This document shows positions 45,065-53,305 of a DNA stretch of 64,000 bases, one piece after another. The stretch covers positions 62,001-126,000 of the forward strand of contig NZ_CAJHCR010000019.1 in the NCBI RefSeq assembly GCF_904848585.1. The letters run 5' to 3'. Within the stretch, counting starts at the first letter, position 1. Each line of letters opens with the position of its first letter. The notes beneath the pieces were generated by a model, which saw nothing but the letters and a program-made list of their open reading frames with translations, did no database searches and was not told the DNA's origin. Both the position numbers and the translations under genes were made by a program. This DNA is from Paraburkholderia kirstenboschensis (GTDB lineage: Bacteria; Pseudomonadota; Gammaproteobacteria; Burkholderiales; Burkholderiaceae).

Positions 45065-46003
45065 TTACGCCGCCGTGGTTGGCGCGCCGTCCGATGCTTC
45101 GACCGAACGCAGATGATCGAACAGCAGACGGCTCACCGGGGACAACGCGTCGACGTCGCGCACGACCAGCACGAGGCTGCGTTCCGACCACTCGTCTTCG
45201 AGTGGCGCGCCAACCAGTCCAAGCGGACGGCCCATGAGTTGATAAACCTTTTGCGGCAATACGCCGACGCCCATGCCGGCTTGCACCATCCGGCAAACGG
45301 CGTCGAAGCCCGGCACGTGGATGCGCAGCCGCAACGGCTTGCCGGCCTGGCGCGCGGCCATATGCGTGCGTGCGTTGATGGAACTCGCGGCGTGCAGGCC
45401 GACGTGATCGCCGTCGAGCGTTTCGGCGAAAGCAACGCTTTTGCGCGTAGCCAAAGGATGATCGTCGCGCATCACAAGCACGAGCGAATCATGCCGATAG
45501 TGCTCGACGTGCAAATCGCGCGTGTCGGCGTCGCCGGAACAGATGCCGAGATCGGCCAGGCTGTCGTCCACAGCTTCGACCACGCCACCGCTCGGCCGCT
45601 CTTCCAGGTCGAGCTTGACACGCTCGTGCTCCAGCTGGAACGCGCGTAAATCTTCCGGCAAGAACTCGACGATCGCCGACAGGTTAGCCATCATCCGGAC
45701 GTAACCGCGCACGCCGCTCGCGTGGCCCGCTAGTTCGATACCGATGTTCTCGATATCGCGCATCACGCGCCGCGCGTGATGCAGCAGCGTTTCGCCGGCC
45801 GGCGTAAGCGTCATGCCGCGCGCGTTGCGTTGGAACAGCGTGGCGCCCACCGCCTGCTCGAGTTCGAGCAGGCGCTTGCTCGCAGCCGAGACGGCAATCG
45901 CCTCGCGCTCCGCGGCGCGCGTGAGCGTGCCTTCCTCGTAGACGGCAAGGAATAGTTGAAGCGTCGTGAGGTCGAGCTTGCGAAGAAGGTTCTTGATCAC
46001 CAT
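45065..46003 (-). CDS. LysR-family transcriptional regulator
   Basis: A 312-residue LysR protein. The N-terminal winged helix-turn-helix (FLAVYEEGTLTRAAEREAIA, then SAASKRLLELEQAVG) is followed by a type 2 periplasmic-binding-fold effector domain. It lies directly upstream of and in line with the CoA-transferase/lyase/MFS set, so it is the likely regulator. It is not divergent as is usual for LysR. The ATG at 46003 lacks a strong ribosome site. Confidence 0.92.
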   Translation of the reverse strand: MVIKNLLRKLDLTTLQLFLAVYEEGTLTRAAEREAIAVSAASKRLLELEQAVGATLFQRNARGMTLTPAGETLLHHARRVMRDIENIGIELAGHASGVRGYVRMMANLSAIVEFLPEDLRAFQLEHERVKLDLEERPSGGVVEAVDDSLADLGICSGDADTRDLHVEHYRHDSLVLVMRDDHPLATRKSVAFAETLDGDHVGLHAASSINARTHMAARQAGKPLRLRIHVPGFDAVCRMVQAGMGVGVLPQKVYQLMGRPLGLVGAPLEDEWSERSLVLVVRDVDALSPVSRLLFDHLRSVEASDGAPTTAA

Positions 46004-46405
46004 GGCGTGGCGCCGGGAGTTCTGTCAGTGCTAATCATCCCATATGCAGCCGCACGGCCGCCGTCGCCGGACTGCAAACCTTCCAGGCCGAGCCAGCACC
46101 GTCGTGTGAAAATCTCGCAACGACAACGCGGGCACTGATTCGAGAAGCATGAATGCGTTCAGTCATGACCATGAGTTGAGTCCTTGATTGCGCGAATGAA
46201 CGGAACCGCTCGACGTGCAGCGCGAAAACGCGTTTGGTATGCTGGTCGCCGGGCATTTCATGCGGCTCCGCCGTTCGTTCGATCAAGTCCAGGATTGATC
46301 AACGCGCTTGCCGCGATAATCGCCGCGAACGGTCGAACACGGCCAATCGCACGGCGTCGGCTGCCATGGCTCTCGCAGTTCGCCCATCGTCAAAGGAATC
46401 ATTCG
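46004..46405. other. Divergent intergenic gap between LysR and GlxA-type genes
   Basis: 402 bp holding the promoters of two divergent regulators. A 10-bp palindrome AAACGCGTTT lies near 46227. The open frame that continues upstream of the GlxA-type start (to 46184) has no coding support. Nothing else recognised. Confidence 0.4.
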
Positions 46406-47368
46406 ATGCCCACCGTCGCGATAGCGATTTTTCCCGGCGTGCAGGCGCTCGACGTCGCCGGGCCCGTCGATGTGTTCTCGGAAGCGAACCGCTTCGTCAC
46501 GCCCAAAGAGCGCTATGAGGTCACACTGCTGAGCGCGGAGCAAGCGCCGCTGCGCGCGTCGAACGGCATGACGCTAATCGCCGACGCCACGTTCGATCAA
46601 GCTCGCGAGCCTTTCGATCTCGCGTTGGTCGCGGGCGGCCCCGCGCTGCCGGAAGGCGAGCCGCCAGCTGCACCCTTGCTCGACTGGTTGACCAACGTCG
46701 CGCCTCAATGCGGACGTTACGGTTCCATTTGCACCGGCGCTTTCGCGCTTGGTCATGCGGGCCTGCTCGATGCACGCAACGTCACGACACATTGGCAACA
46801 CGCGGCCCAACTCGCTGCGCAGTTCCCGAAAGCGCGCGTCGATTACGACCGCATCTATTTGCGCGATGGCCAGCTGGTCACGTCTGCGGGCGTGACTGCG
46901 GGCATCGATCTGTCGCTCGCGCTCGTCGCCGAAGACCATGGTTCGCACATTGCGCTGGCAGTGGCGAAGCGGCTTGTCGTGTTCGCGCAGCGCCAAGGCG
47001 GCCAGTCGCAATTCAGCCCGTACCTGACCGCACCGGTCGACGAAACATCGCCGGTCGCAAGAGTCCAGGCGCATGTAATGGAGCGCATCCACGAAAGCTT
47101 TACCGTCAAAGAACTCGCCGATGTCGCGGCAATGAGCGCCCGTAATTTTGCGCGCGTGTTCGTGCAGGAAACGGGCGTGACACCGCATGAGTTCGTCGAG
47201 CGCGCCCGCGTGGATGCAGCGCGCAAGCTGCTCGAAAGCAGCGGCGCTGCGCTAAAGACGATCGCCTACGATTGCGGTTTCGGCACGGCCGACCGCATGC
47301 GGATCGTCTTCATGAAAAGAATCGGCGCAACGCCGATGCAATATCGCGAGCGCTTTCGGGCCACCTGA
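46406..47368 (+). CDS. GlxA-family AraC-type regulator (DJ-1/PfpI + HTH)
   Basis: A 320-residue protein. The N-terminal DJ-1/PfpI amidase-like domain (VAIAIFPGVQALDVAGPVDV; nucleophile-elbow-like SICTGAFALG) is fused to a C-terminal AraC double helix-turn-helix (TVKELADVAAMSARNFARVF, IAYDCGFGTADRMRIVF). The ATG at 46406 follows AAAGGAATC. Members include ArgR of Pseudomonas and carnitine/glycine-betaine regulators. Target unknown; the SDR gene 85 bp downstream is a candidate. Confidence 0.92.
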   Translation: MPTVAIAIFPGVQALDVAGPVDVFSEANRFVTPKERYEVTLLSAEQAPLRASNGMTLIADATFDQAREPFDLALVAGGPALPEGEPPAAPLLDWLTNVAPQCGRYGSICTGAFALGHAGLLDARNVTTHWQHAAQLAAQFPKARVDYDRIYLRDGQLVTSAGVTAGIDLSLALVAEDHGSHIALAVAKRLVVFAQRQGGQSQFSPYLTAPVDETSPVARVQAHVMERIHESFTVKELADVAAMSARNFARVFVQETGVTPHEFVERARVDAARKLLESSGAALKTIAYDCGFGTADRMRIVFMKRIGATPMQYRERFRAT

Positions 47369-47453
47369 ATACCGTCCATGAGCCGCGCCGCTGCGCGCGA
47401 GAAACATGCATGAGAAGATAACGCCCTGCTCAAGCCAATGCTCAAGGAACGAC

Positions 47454-48212
47454 ATGAACCCCTCTTCTCCGATTCGCGCGATCGTCACCGGACACACTCG
47501 CGGCCTTGGCGCGGCGCTCGCTGAACAACTGCTCGCACGCGATATCGCGGTGCTCGGCTTATCGCGCTCGCGTCATGCATCGCTCAAACAGCGCTTTCCC
47601 GCACTGCTCGAAGAAACCGAACTTGCACTCGCCGATACTGCACGCGTCGCTCAATGGATTGCGACCGATGCTTTGCGCACATTCGTCAGCGGCGCAGACA
47701 CGGTCCTGCTGATCAACAACGCGGGCATGGTGCAGCCAATCGGTCCGATCGAAGGACAAGACGTGGTGGACATCGCCACTGCCGTCAGCCTCAACGTGGC
47801 CACGCCGCTCATGCTGGCAAGCGCGCTCACCGCCGCAAGTCCGGACGCTAATGATCGGCGCATCATGCATATTTCGAGCGGCGCGGCGCGCAATGCTTAC
47901 CCCGGCTGGAGCATTTACTGTGCGACGAAGGCGGCGCTCGATCATCACGCGCGCGCTGTCTCGCTCGACGCGAACCGCGCGCTGCGCATCTGCAGTCTCG
48001 CGCCAGGTGTGATCGATACGAACATGCAAGCGGAGATTCGCGGCACCGGCGTAGAACAGTTCCCCATGCTTGAGAAGTTCCAGGACCTCAAGCGCAACGG
48101 TCAGCTTTCCACGCCCGAGCAATGCGCGGCGCAATTGCTCGACTACGCATTTAGCGATGCATTCGGTGAAACACCGGTGGCCGATATCCGCGAAATTGCG
48201 AAGCCGGCCTGA
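47454..48212 (+). CDS. Short-chain dehydrogenase/reductase
   Basis: A 252-residue SDR. The Rossmann motif is GHTRGLG, NNAG follows and the catalytic Ser, Tyr and Lys are in SSGAARNAYPGWSIYCATKAAL (Y-x3-K). Sequence resembles benzil reductase/YueD-like sepiapterin reductases (SLAPGVIDTNMQ). The ATG at 47454 follows CAAGGAACGAC. It is downstream of the GlxA-type regulator in the same orientation. Substrate not known. Confidence 0.9.
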   Translation: MNPSSPIRAIVTGHTRGLGAALAEQLLARDIAVLGLSRSRHASLKQRFPALLEETELALADTARVAQWIATDALRTFVSGADTVLLINNAGMVQPIGPIEGQDVVDIATAVSLNVATPLMLASALTAASPDANDRRIMHISSGAARNAYPGWSIYCATKAALDHHARAVSLDANRALRICSLAPGVIDTNMQAEIRGTGVEQFPMLEKFQDLKRNGQLSTPEQCAAQLLDYAFSDAFGETPVADIREIAKPA

Positions 48213-48875
48213 CACGTCTCCGGTATCGTAGCTCCCGAAAAACCTCACCTTTGAGCGTACGCGGCGATGATTCTCGTGCTTTTGCGACGGGTCATCGCGC
48301 GAATCATGCTCTTTATTCGGGGATTTTTCGCGCGTTGCTTCGCTACGCGCTGGTAGTGCGAAGGCGAACCTCGCGCTCCCGAAAAATCTCACCTTCGGCG
48401 CGAAGTGATCAACGCTTCGCAGGTGCAAGCGTTTTCCGCACTCCCGAAAACGCTCACCTTTCGCACTGAGGGTCAGGCCGCAAAGCCATACTGGGCGGGG
48501 CACCGCTTCCCCCAAACAGACGATTCCCGAAAACTCTCACCTTTCGGATGCGCGAATGATCTGGATACCCAGGTAAGACGCTGTCATACGCGATTCGATA
48601 CGAAAGGACTCTTGAGCAGCAAATCGTCCGACTACAGCAACGGTGAGGCGGCCTCGGTCTGCCCGCTCACGGTAGATGCAACGCCCGATGTCCTCCCGAA
48701 TTCCCTCACCTCTACGCCGGCGACGTGGGCCGTGGAGCCTGCTTGCACCACCGCGCCGGCTGGACTTCTAGCGAATTTTCCGCATTTTCACAGCGTCAAG
48801 CGTAGCTAACCGAGCGTTTAGACCTGTCGCCGACTTGCTCCCGAAAAGCCTCACCTTTGTCCTCGCGCTCGTGCA
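48213..48875. other. 663-bp convergent gap with six copies of the 20-nt element
   Basis: A convergent intergenic region (SDR and CheY-like genes face it). It contains no gene I can support and carries six copies of the 20-nt element. Confidence 0.65.
48233..48858 (+). repeat. Dispersed 20-nt intergenic element, six copies (group B)
   Basis: Six plus-strand copies: 48233-48252, 48377-48396, 48442-48461, 48525-48544, 48694-48713 and 48839-48858. All start TCCCGAA and have CTCACCT; the 3-nt centre varies (ACC-type to TCC). Spacing between starts is 144, 65, 83, 169 and 145 bp and the intervening DNA is not repeated. Four of six match TCCCGAAA at the left end and CACCTTT at the right end exactly. 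Confidence 0.85.
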
Positions 48876-49241
48876 TCAACTCGCGAGCTTGCGAAACGTC
48901 TCGAGAACCGCGTCGCCCTTAAACGGCTTCACGATCCAGCCTTTGACACCCGCCGCCTTGCCGCGCTCTTTCATCGCGGGGCTGCTTTCCGTTGTCAGCA
49001 TGATGACGTTGACGGTCTTGTTCGCGAGTTCGCCGCGGATCTTTTCGACCATCGTGAGGCCGTCCATATTCGGCATGTTGACGTCGCTGATCACGAGCTT
49101 GATGCCCGGACTAGCCTTCAGTTTCGCGAGGCCGTCCTTGCCGTCCACCGCGGTGTCCACGTCGAGACCGTTCTTCTTCAGAAAGCCGGCCACTTCGTCG
49201 CGCACCGTGCCTGAGTCATCCACTACCAGAATTTTCGACAT
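48876..49241 (-). CDS. CheY-like single-domain response regulator
   Basis: A 121-residue receiver. Acidic pocket Asp8-Asp9, phosphorylation site Asp53 in ISDVNMPNMDG, the conserved Thr in MLTTES and Lys in VKPF are all present. It has no output domain, so it acts by protein contact as CheY does. The gene is 28 bp after the CheX-like gene, at the end of a four-gene leftward unit, so it probably receives phosphate from the CheA-like kinase and loses it through CheX. Confidence 0.93.
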   Translation of the reverse strand: MSKILVVDDSGTVRDEVAGFLKKNGLDVDTAVDGKDGLAKLKASPGIKLVISDVNMPNMDGLTMVEKIRGELANKTVNVIMLTTESSPAMKERGKAAGVKGWIVKPFKGDAVLETFRKLAS

Positions 49242-49269
49242 ATCTTTCCCTTCATCAATCCGTCAGAGA

Positions 49270-49809
49270 TCAAAACAGTTCCAGCTCGCCGCTGGTTTCT
49301 TCAATGGCGCTCGCGTCCGCGATAAAGTCGAGAGGCGCGTACGCGCAAACGCATAGAGTCGCCCCAAGCCGCGCGGTACCGCCGAGCATTAACGAATACG
49401 AAGACAGCAGCCCCGGCTTCAACTCATGCAGATGCGGCAGGCAATGCGCGCTCAGCACGTAGGGCGTCGACATGCCGAGGTCCGGGAAGTAGCGCAACAG
49501 TTCCTGATTCATCGCGCCGCAACACAGATTGCAGATTTCCAGAAACGCGTCCTGAAACGGCCGCTCGTCGGCTTCCTTCAGGTAGTACGCGCGCGTGCTG
49601 TCGTTCTCGTCGAAATGAAGGATCAGCAGCAGTCTGAATACGATCGACGAAATGGTCAGTACGACCACCTGTGTGTCACGTGTCGCGCCGGTCTCGGCTT
49701 GCGCGATCGGCACGATGTCGCACTGGTCGTCCGGACTCAACGGCAAGCGCGCCTGCGCGGCCTTGCGAAAAATGCGCTCGAAGCTTTCCTTGGCGTGGGC
49801 CGTAATCAC
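49270..49809 (-). CDS. CheX/CheC-like chemotaxis phosphatase
   Basis: A 179-residue protein that contains the CheC/CheX/FliY phosphatase signature [DS]-x3-E-x2-N: Asp87, Glu91 and Asn94 in DAFLEICN, with Pro116 about 22 residues on. The start is a GTG at 49809 that overlaps the upstream TGA (GTGA), so translation is coupled to the mini-MCP gene. It is expected to dephosphorylate the CheY-like protein encoded next. The longer open frame to 50166 is a shadow. Confidence 0.75.
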   Translation of the reverse strand: MITAHAKESFERIFRKAAQARLPLSPDDQCDIVPIAQAETGATRDTQVVVLTISSIVFRLLLILHFDENDSTRAYYLKEADERPFQDAFLEICNLCCGAMNQELLRYFPDLGMSTPYVLSAHCLPHLHELKPGLLSSYSLMLGGTARLGATLCVCAYAPLDFIADASAIEETSGELELF

Positions 49810-50546
49810 GCGGGCACCTCGTCCAGCTTCGAATGAAACTGACTGGCCATCGACTCCACGCTGGCAAGCGACGCCGCAATCATCTTGCCGCCTGCCTGAA
49901 TGTCCTGAAACGTGGAGGTCGTGGTCAAGTCGTTGCGATGCAGGCTGTCGCGGTAGCTCTTCGACAATTCCTCGGAACGCGCGGCGAGCGAGCGCACTTC
50001 GCCCGCCACCACTGCAAAGCCGCGGCCGGCGGGGCCCGCGCGCGCCGCTTCGATCGACGCGTTCAGCGACACGATGACCACATGCCGCACGATGGACGAC
50101 AGCTCCTGGTTCTTCGCGTGCATGTCGTGGTTCTGCGTCATCAGCGAAATCATTTGCTCGTGCCAACGCTCGAATGCGGCGCCCAAGTTTTTCAGGCGCG
50201 CGGCTTCGCTGGCAAGTTGTCGCGCCTGCTGCGCCAACTGTGCCCTATCTTCGGTAATGCTGTTGAGCGTCGCGCGCAATTCGTCGACGCTTGCCGATCG
50301 CTCCATCAATTCGGCGCGCAATTGGGCGGTCTGCGTTTCTAGCTCATGCGCGGCCCGTTCGTGCTCGTGTGCCGCCACGTCGAGTGCGGCGTGCCCGGCC
50401 CTGAGCGAATCGATCCGTGCTTGTGCATCCGCACGCAGCCTTGCGGTCAGCCGCGTAACGTAAAGCCGATGCGCGACGACGCCGAGCAACGCGGTCGCGG
50501 CACTGCCCGCCAGCGCCGCCAATAGATACTGTTGAATCACAACCAT
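49806..50546 (-). CDS. Short membrane-anchored MCP-like protein
   Basis: A 246-residue protein with one N-terminal transmembrane helix (about 5-27), a long coiled coil (35-130) and a methyl-accepting signalling tip (SLNASIEAARAGPAGRGFAVVAGEVRSLA, here given in two parts by its core AARAGPAGRGFAVVAGEV). It has no sensor or HAMP domain. The conserved QTNLLALNA of the hairpin tip reads HVVIVSLNA, losing the Q-T-N residues used in CheA/CheW contact. It overlaps the CheX-like gene and follows the CheA-like gene, so it is probably part of that pathway. Confidence 0.82.
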   Translation of the reverse strand: MVVIQQYLLAALAGSAATALLGVVAHRLYVTRLTARLRADAQARIDSLRAGHAALDVAAHEHERAAHELETQTAQLRAELMERSASVDELRATLNSITEDRAQLAQQARQLASEAARLKNLGAAFERWHEQMISLMTQNHDMHAKNQELSSIVRHVVIVSLNASIEAARAGPAGRGFAVVAGEVRSLAARSEELSKSYRDSLHRNDLTTTSTFQDIQAGGKMIAASLASVESMASQFHSKLDEVPA

Positions 50547-50583
50547 TCCTTGAAGGACGCCGCGACGTGCGGCGCAAAAGTGC

Positions 50584-52974
50584 TCAGCGCGTCACTGCGT
50601 CGATGCGAACTTCGCCGTCTTCGTTGCGCGACTCGGTGCCGAGCGTGTCGACGGCGGCGCTGTCCGGAAGACACACGATGGTTTGAAATTGGCGAAACGC
50701 CGCGCCCTTGTGATCGTCGGTGAAGCGCAGTTCGATGCTGCCGTTTTCGCGTTTCAGGAAATCGCGCACGGCATCCATGCCGACGCCGCGGCCCGACACT
50801 GCCGTGACGGTGTCCGCAGTGGAAAAGCCAGGACGGAAAATCAACTCGGCGATGGCTTCGTCGCTCGGCGTTTCGTCGGGATTGATCCAGCCGCGCTCCA
50901 TCGCAATGCCGCGAATGCGTTCGAGTGCGAGGCCGCGGCCGTCGTCGCTGAGCGTGATCTGCAATGCGCCGCTATCCACGCCGACCTCGATCGAGATTGC
51001 GCCGGCCGGCGTCTTGCCTTTCGCGCTGCGGGCTTCGGCGGATTCAATGCCGTGATCCATCGAGTTGCGCAGCAAATGCATGAACACGTTGTTCAGCGTG
51101 CCAGCCGACTTGCCACGCAGCCGGTAGCCGTTGTCGGCGATATGCACGGACGGCGCAGGCTTGCCCAATTCGCTTGCGAGCGACGGCAGCGAGCCCAGCA
51201 CGCCGGACAGCGCATCGCGAATGCTCTCGCTGCCGAGCGCGCGCAAATTGCGGCGCAGTGTCTCTTGCATCGCCTGAAGTTCGTGCAGGTCGCTTGCATT
51301 CGTCTTGTCGAGCAGACTCACTATGCGCTGGATCTCTTCCTTGTCGACCATCACGTGGCGGCCCGCGCTGCCCGCGTCGTTTCGCTGCGCATTGCCTTTG
51401 CGGCCAAGGCTTTGCTCGTTGATCATCGCGTAACTTTCGATAGCCTCGCGCACACGCGTCAACTCCCGCATCAGATGCTCCTGATCCCACGAGCGATCCG
51501 CGTCGGGCTGACGCAACTCGTGATAGCTCTGCTCCGTTTCGTGAACGACATCGGTCAGATGCTGCAGGTTATATGTGCGCGCATTGCCCTTGATGGTGTG
51601 CATATTGCGGAACAGCTCGGCAATCGCGGCGTGATCGGCCTCAGAGTGCTTGCGGATGATGCGCTCGTTCTCGCTGATAAAACCGGCCGAACTCTCGATG
51701 AAGTGATGGAACTTTTCTTCGCTGACAGCGAGGATTTCGCCGATCATGTCAAGACGCCGGCGCTGTTCGCTGGCTTCCGCAGCGAGCTTGCGCAATTCGG
51801 TCACGTCGCGCACACAAAGCATCAAGCGGACGATGGTGTCGTCTTCGTCGGTAATTGCGGACCAGCTCAGGTCGAGTATTTTCACGCGACCGTCGGGCAT
51901 GCGCTTCGAAATCTCGCCGACCAGCAGATGCTGATTGAACGCGAAGTTGATGCAGTCTTCGCCAAGGCACGCATGCGCGGCGGCGTCGACTTGCGACAAT
52001 GCGTCCGCGCCCAGATCGGTATCCGCGAACACGAGATCCATGAGCCCGCGCCCTGCAATATCCTTCGTCTCGAAGATGTCTTCCAGATACGCCGAGTACT
52101 CCGCGTGGATCACGGCGCCGTCGATCACCGTCAGAATGCCCTGCTGCATGTTCTGCAACATCGCCTGAATGTCGGCGGTTTTCTGTTTGAGTTGTGCAGA
52201 GCTTTGCTGGATCTTCTCGATCATGCCGTTGAAGGCGACAATCGAATGGCCGATCTCGTCGAGCCGCCCCACCGGCACGCGGCGCGTGAAGTCCTGGCTG
52301 GACGCGATCTCGCTCATCATGGCCTGCATGCGGCTGAGTGGCCGCGTGATCTGACGGTAGAGCAAAGCGCCGATCGAAGTCAGCAAGATAATCGCGATGC
52401 CGGTCACGACAGCAATGGCGGTCGTCGTGGTTGCCAGTGTCGCGTTCAGCGCTGTGATCGCTTCGTCCTTCTCGCGGTTCTTCTCCACGCGCAGCGTTTC
52501 GACAATACCCTCGAGTTCATCTCGATACTGTGCGACGTTCGCAAACAGATACGCCTGCGCGAGTTCATTCTTGCCGTCGGCTTTCATTTTCGCCGTCTCG
52601 GCAATCGCGGAGAAGTAGTTGTCGAGACTGTCGCTGGCCTGCGAAACAAGGCCTTTTTGCGCGTGGCTCGCGGCGTCTTTCGCTTGCACCGCGAGCGCCT
52701 GTTGGAGCGCGATTCTTTTCTTCTTGAGTTCGTCCTGCGCCTGCGCGACAACGTCGCCGTCGGGCGCGTAGACGAGCGTCATGGTAGCGAGCTGCACGTC
52801 CTTGACTTGCGATACGAGGTCAGCGGAAGCAAGCGCGCTTGGCACTACGCCTTCGGTGACCTTGCGCACTTCGGCTGCGCTGCCGCGCGTTTGATAGACG
52901 GCGTAACCGCCGATCGCCGACAACGCGACGAACATTAAAACAACCAATAGCGTGATGCGATGACGGATAGTCAT
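50584..52974 (-). CDS. Membrane receptor-CheA fusion kinase (4HB-HAMP-PAS-HPt-HATPase)
   Basis: A 796-residue protein: TM1 about 7-28, periplasmic four-helix-bundle sensor 30-180, TM2 184-206, HAMP 207-260, PAS 270-395, HPt domain 420-510 with phospho-acceptor His459 in FRNMHTIKGNAR, dimer region, then a CheA-type HATPase (LRNSMDHGIESAEAR, SGRGVGMDAVRDFL). No CheW-like P5 domain follows; the protein ends soon after the HATPase. It looks like a sensor that carries its own receptor and histidine kinase, probably signalling to the CheY-like protein. The ATG at 52974 is preferred over an upstream extension. Confidence 0.88.
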   Translation of the reverse strand: MTIRHRITLLVVLMFVALSAIGGYAVYQTRGSAAEVRKVTEGVVPSALASADLVSQVKDVQLATMTLVYAPDGDVVAQAQDELKKKRIALQQALAVQAKDAASHAQKGLVSQASDSLDNYFSAIAETAKMKADGKNELAQAYLFANVAQYRDELEGIVETLRVEKNREKDEAITALNATLATTTTAIAVVTGIAIILLTSIGALLYRQITRPLSRMQAMMSEIASSQDFTRRVPVGRLDEIGHSIVAFNGMIEKIQQSSAQLKQKTADIQAMLQNMQQGILTVIDGAVIHAEYSAYLEDIFETKDIAGRGLMDLVFADTDLGADALSQVDAAAHACLGEDCINFAFNQHLLVGEISKRMPDGRVKILDLSWSAITDEDDTIVRLMLCVRDVTELRKLAAEASEQRRRLDMIGEILAVSEEKFHHFIESSAGFISENERIIRKHSEADHAAIAELFRNMHTIKGNARTYNLQHLTDVVHETEQSYHELRQPDADRSWDQEHLMRELTRVREAIESYAMINEQSLGRKGNAQRNDAGSAGRHVMVDKEEIQRIVSLLDKTNASDLHELQAMQETLRRNLRALGSESIRDALSGVLGSLPSLASELGKPAPSVHIADNGYRLRGKSAGTLNNVFMHLLRNSMDHGIESAEARSAKGKTPAGAISIEVGVDSGALQITLSDDGRGLALERIRGIAMERGWINPDETPSDEAIAELIFRPGFSTADTVTAVSGRGVGMDAVRDFLKRENGSIELRFTDDHKGAAFRQFQTIVCLPDSAAVDTLGTESRNEDGEVRIDAVTR

Positions 52975-53305
52975 GTGAACCCCGGGTTCTGGCCTTCGCG
53001 TCTGCCCTCGTTTGGAGCAGCGCGTTTTATATGCGACATGATTTTGCTTGCAGCGCTGCCGAGTATTGCCGACTCGTGTTACTAAGCGATGACTACAAAC
53101 TTTTCTCCGCATTCGAAGCCGCAGTTTTATTTCTCAAGTTTTCGGCGGCTATGCCGTTACAGGGGGTCCGTTGCTTTTCGGAACACGAGGTAGAGTCCGG
53201 CGCTCCCGAATATCCTCACCTCAAAGATAAAGGTGCAGCCACAGGTACGCACATTCTCACCTCCCCGCCTCCCGAATGTTCTCACCTGACAGCGCTGGCG
53301 TGATT
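52975..53305. other. Gap between CheA-like and OprM-like genes
   Basis: 331 bp with no gene recognised. It holds the group C element copies (53204-53223, 53270-53289) and the promoter of the CheA-like operon. Confidence 0.5.
53204..53289 (+). repeat. Dispersed 20-nt intergenic element, two copies (group C)
   Basis: Two copies, 53204-53223 (TCCCGAATATCCTCACCTCA) and 53270-53289 (TCCCGAATGTTCTCACCTGA), plus a right-half fragment, ATTCTCACCTCC, at 53252-53263. Both lack the final TTT of groups A and B. Confidence 0.7.

Noticed and set aside
50683..52938. 751-codon plus-strand open frame opposite the CheA-like gene
   Set aside because: Antisense shadow; the sense frame shows a complete domain series.
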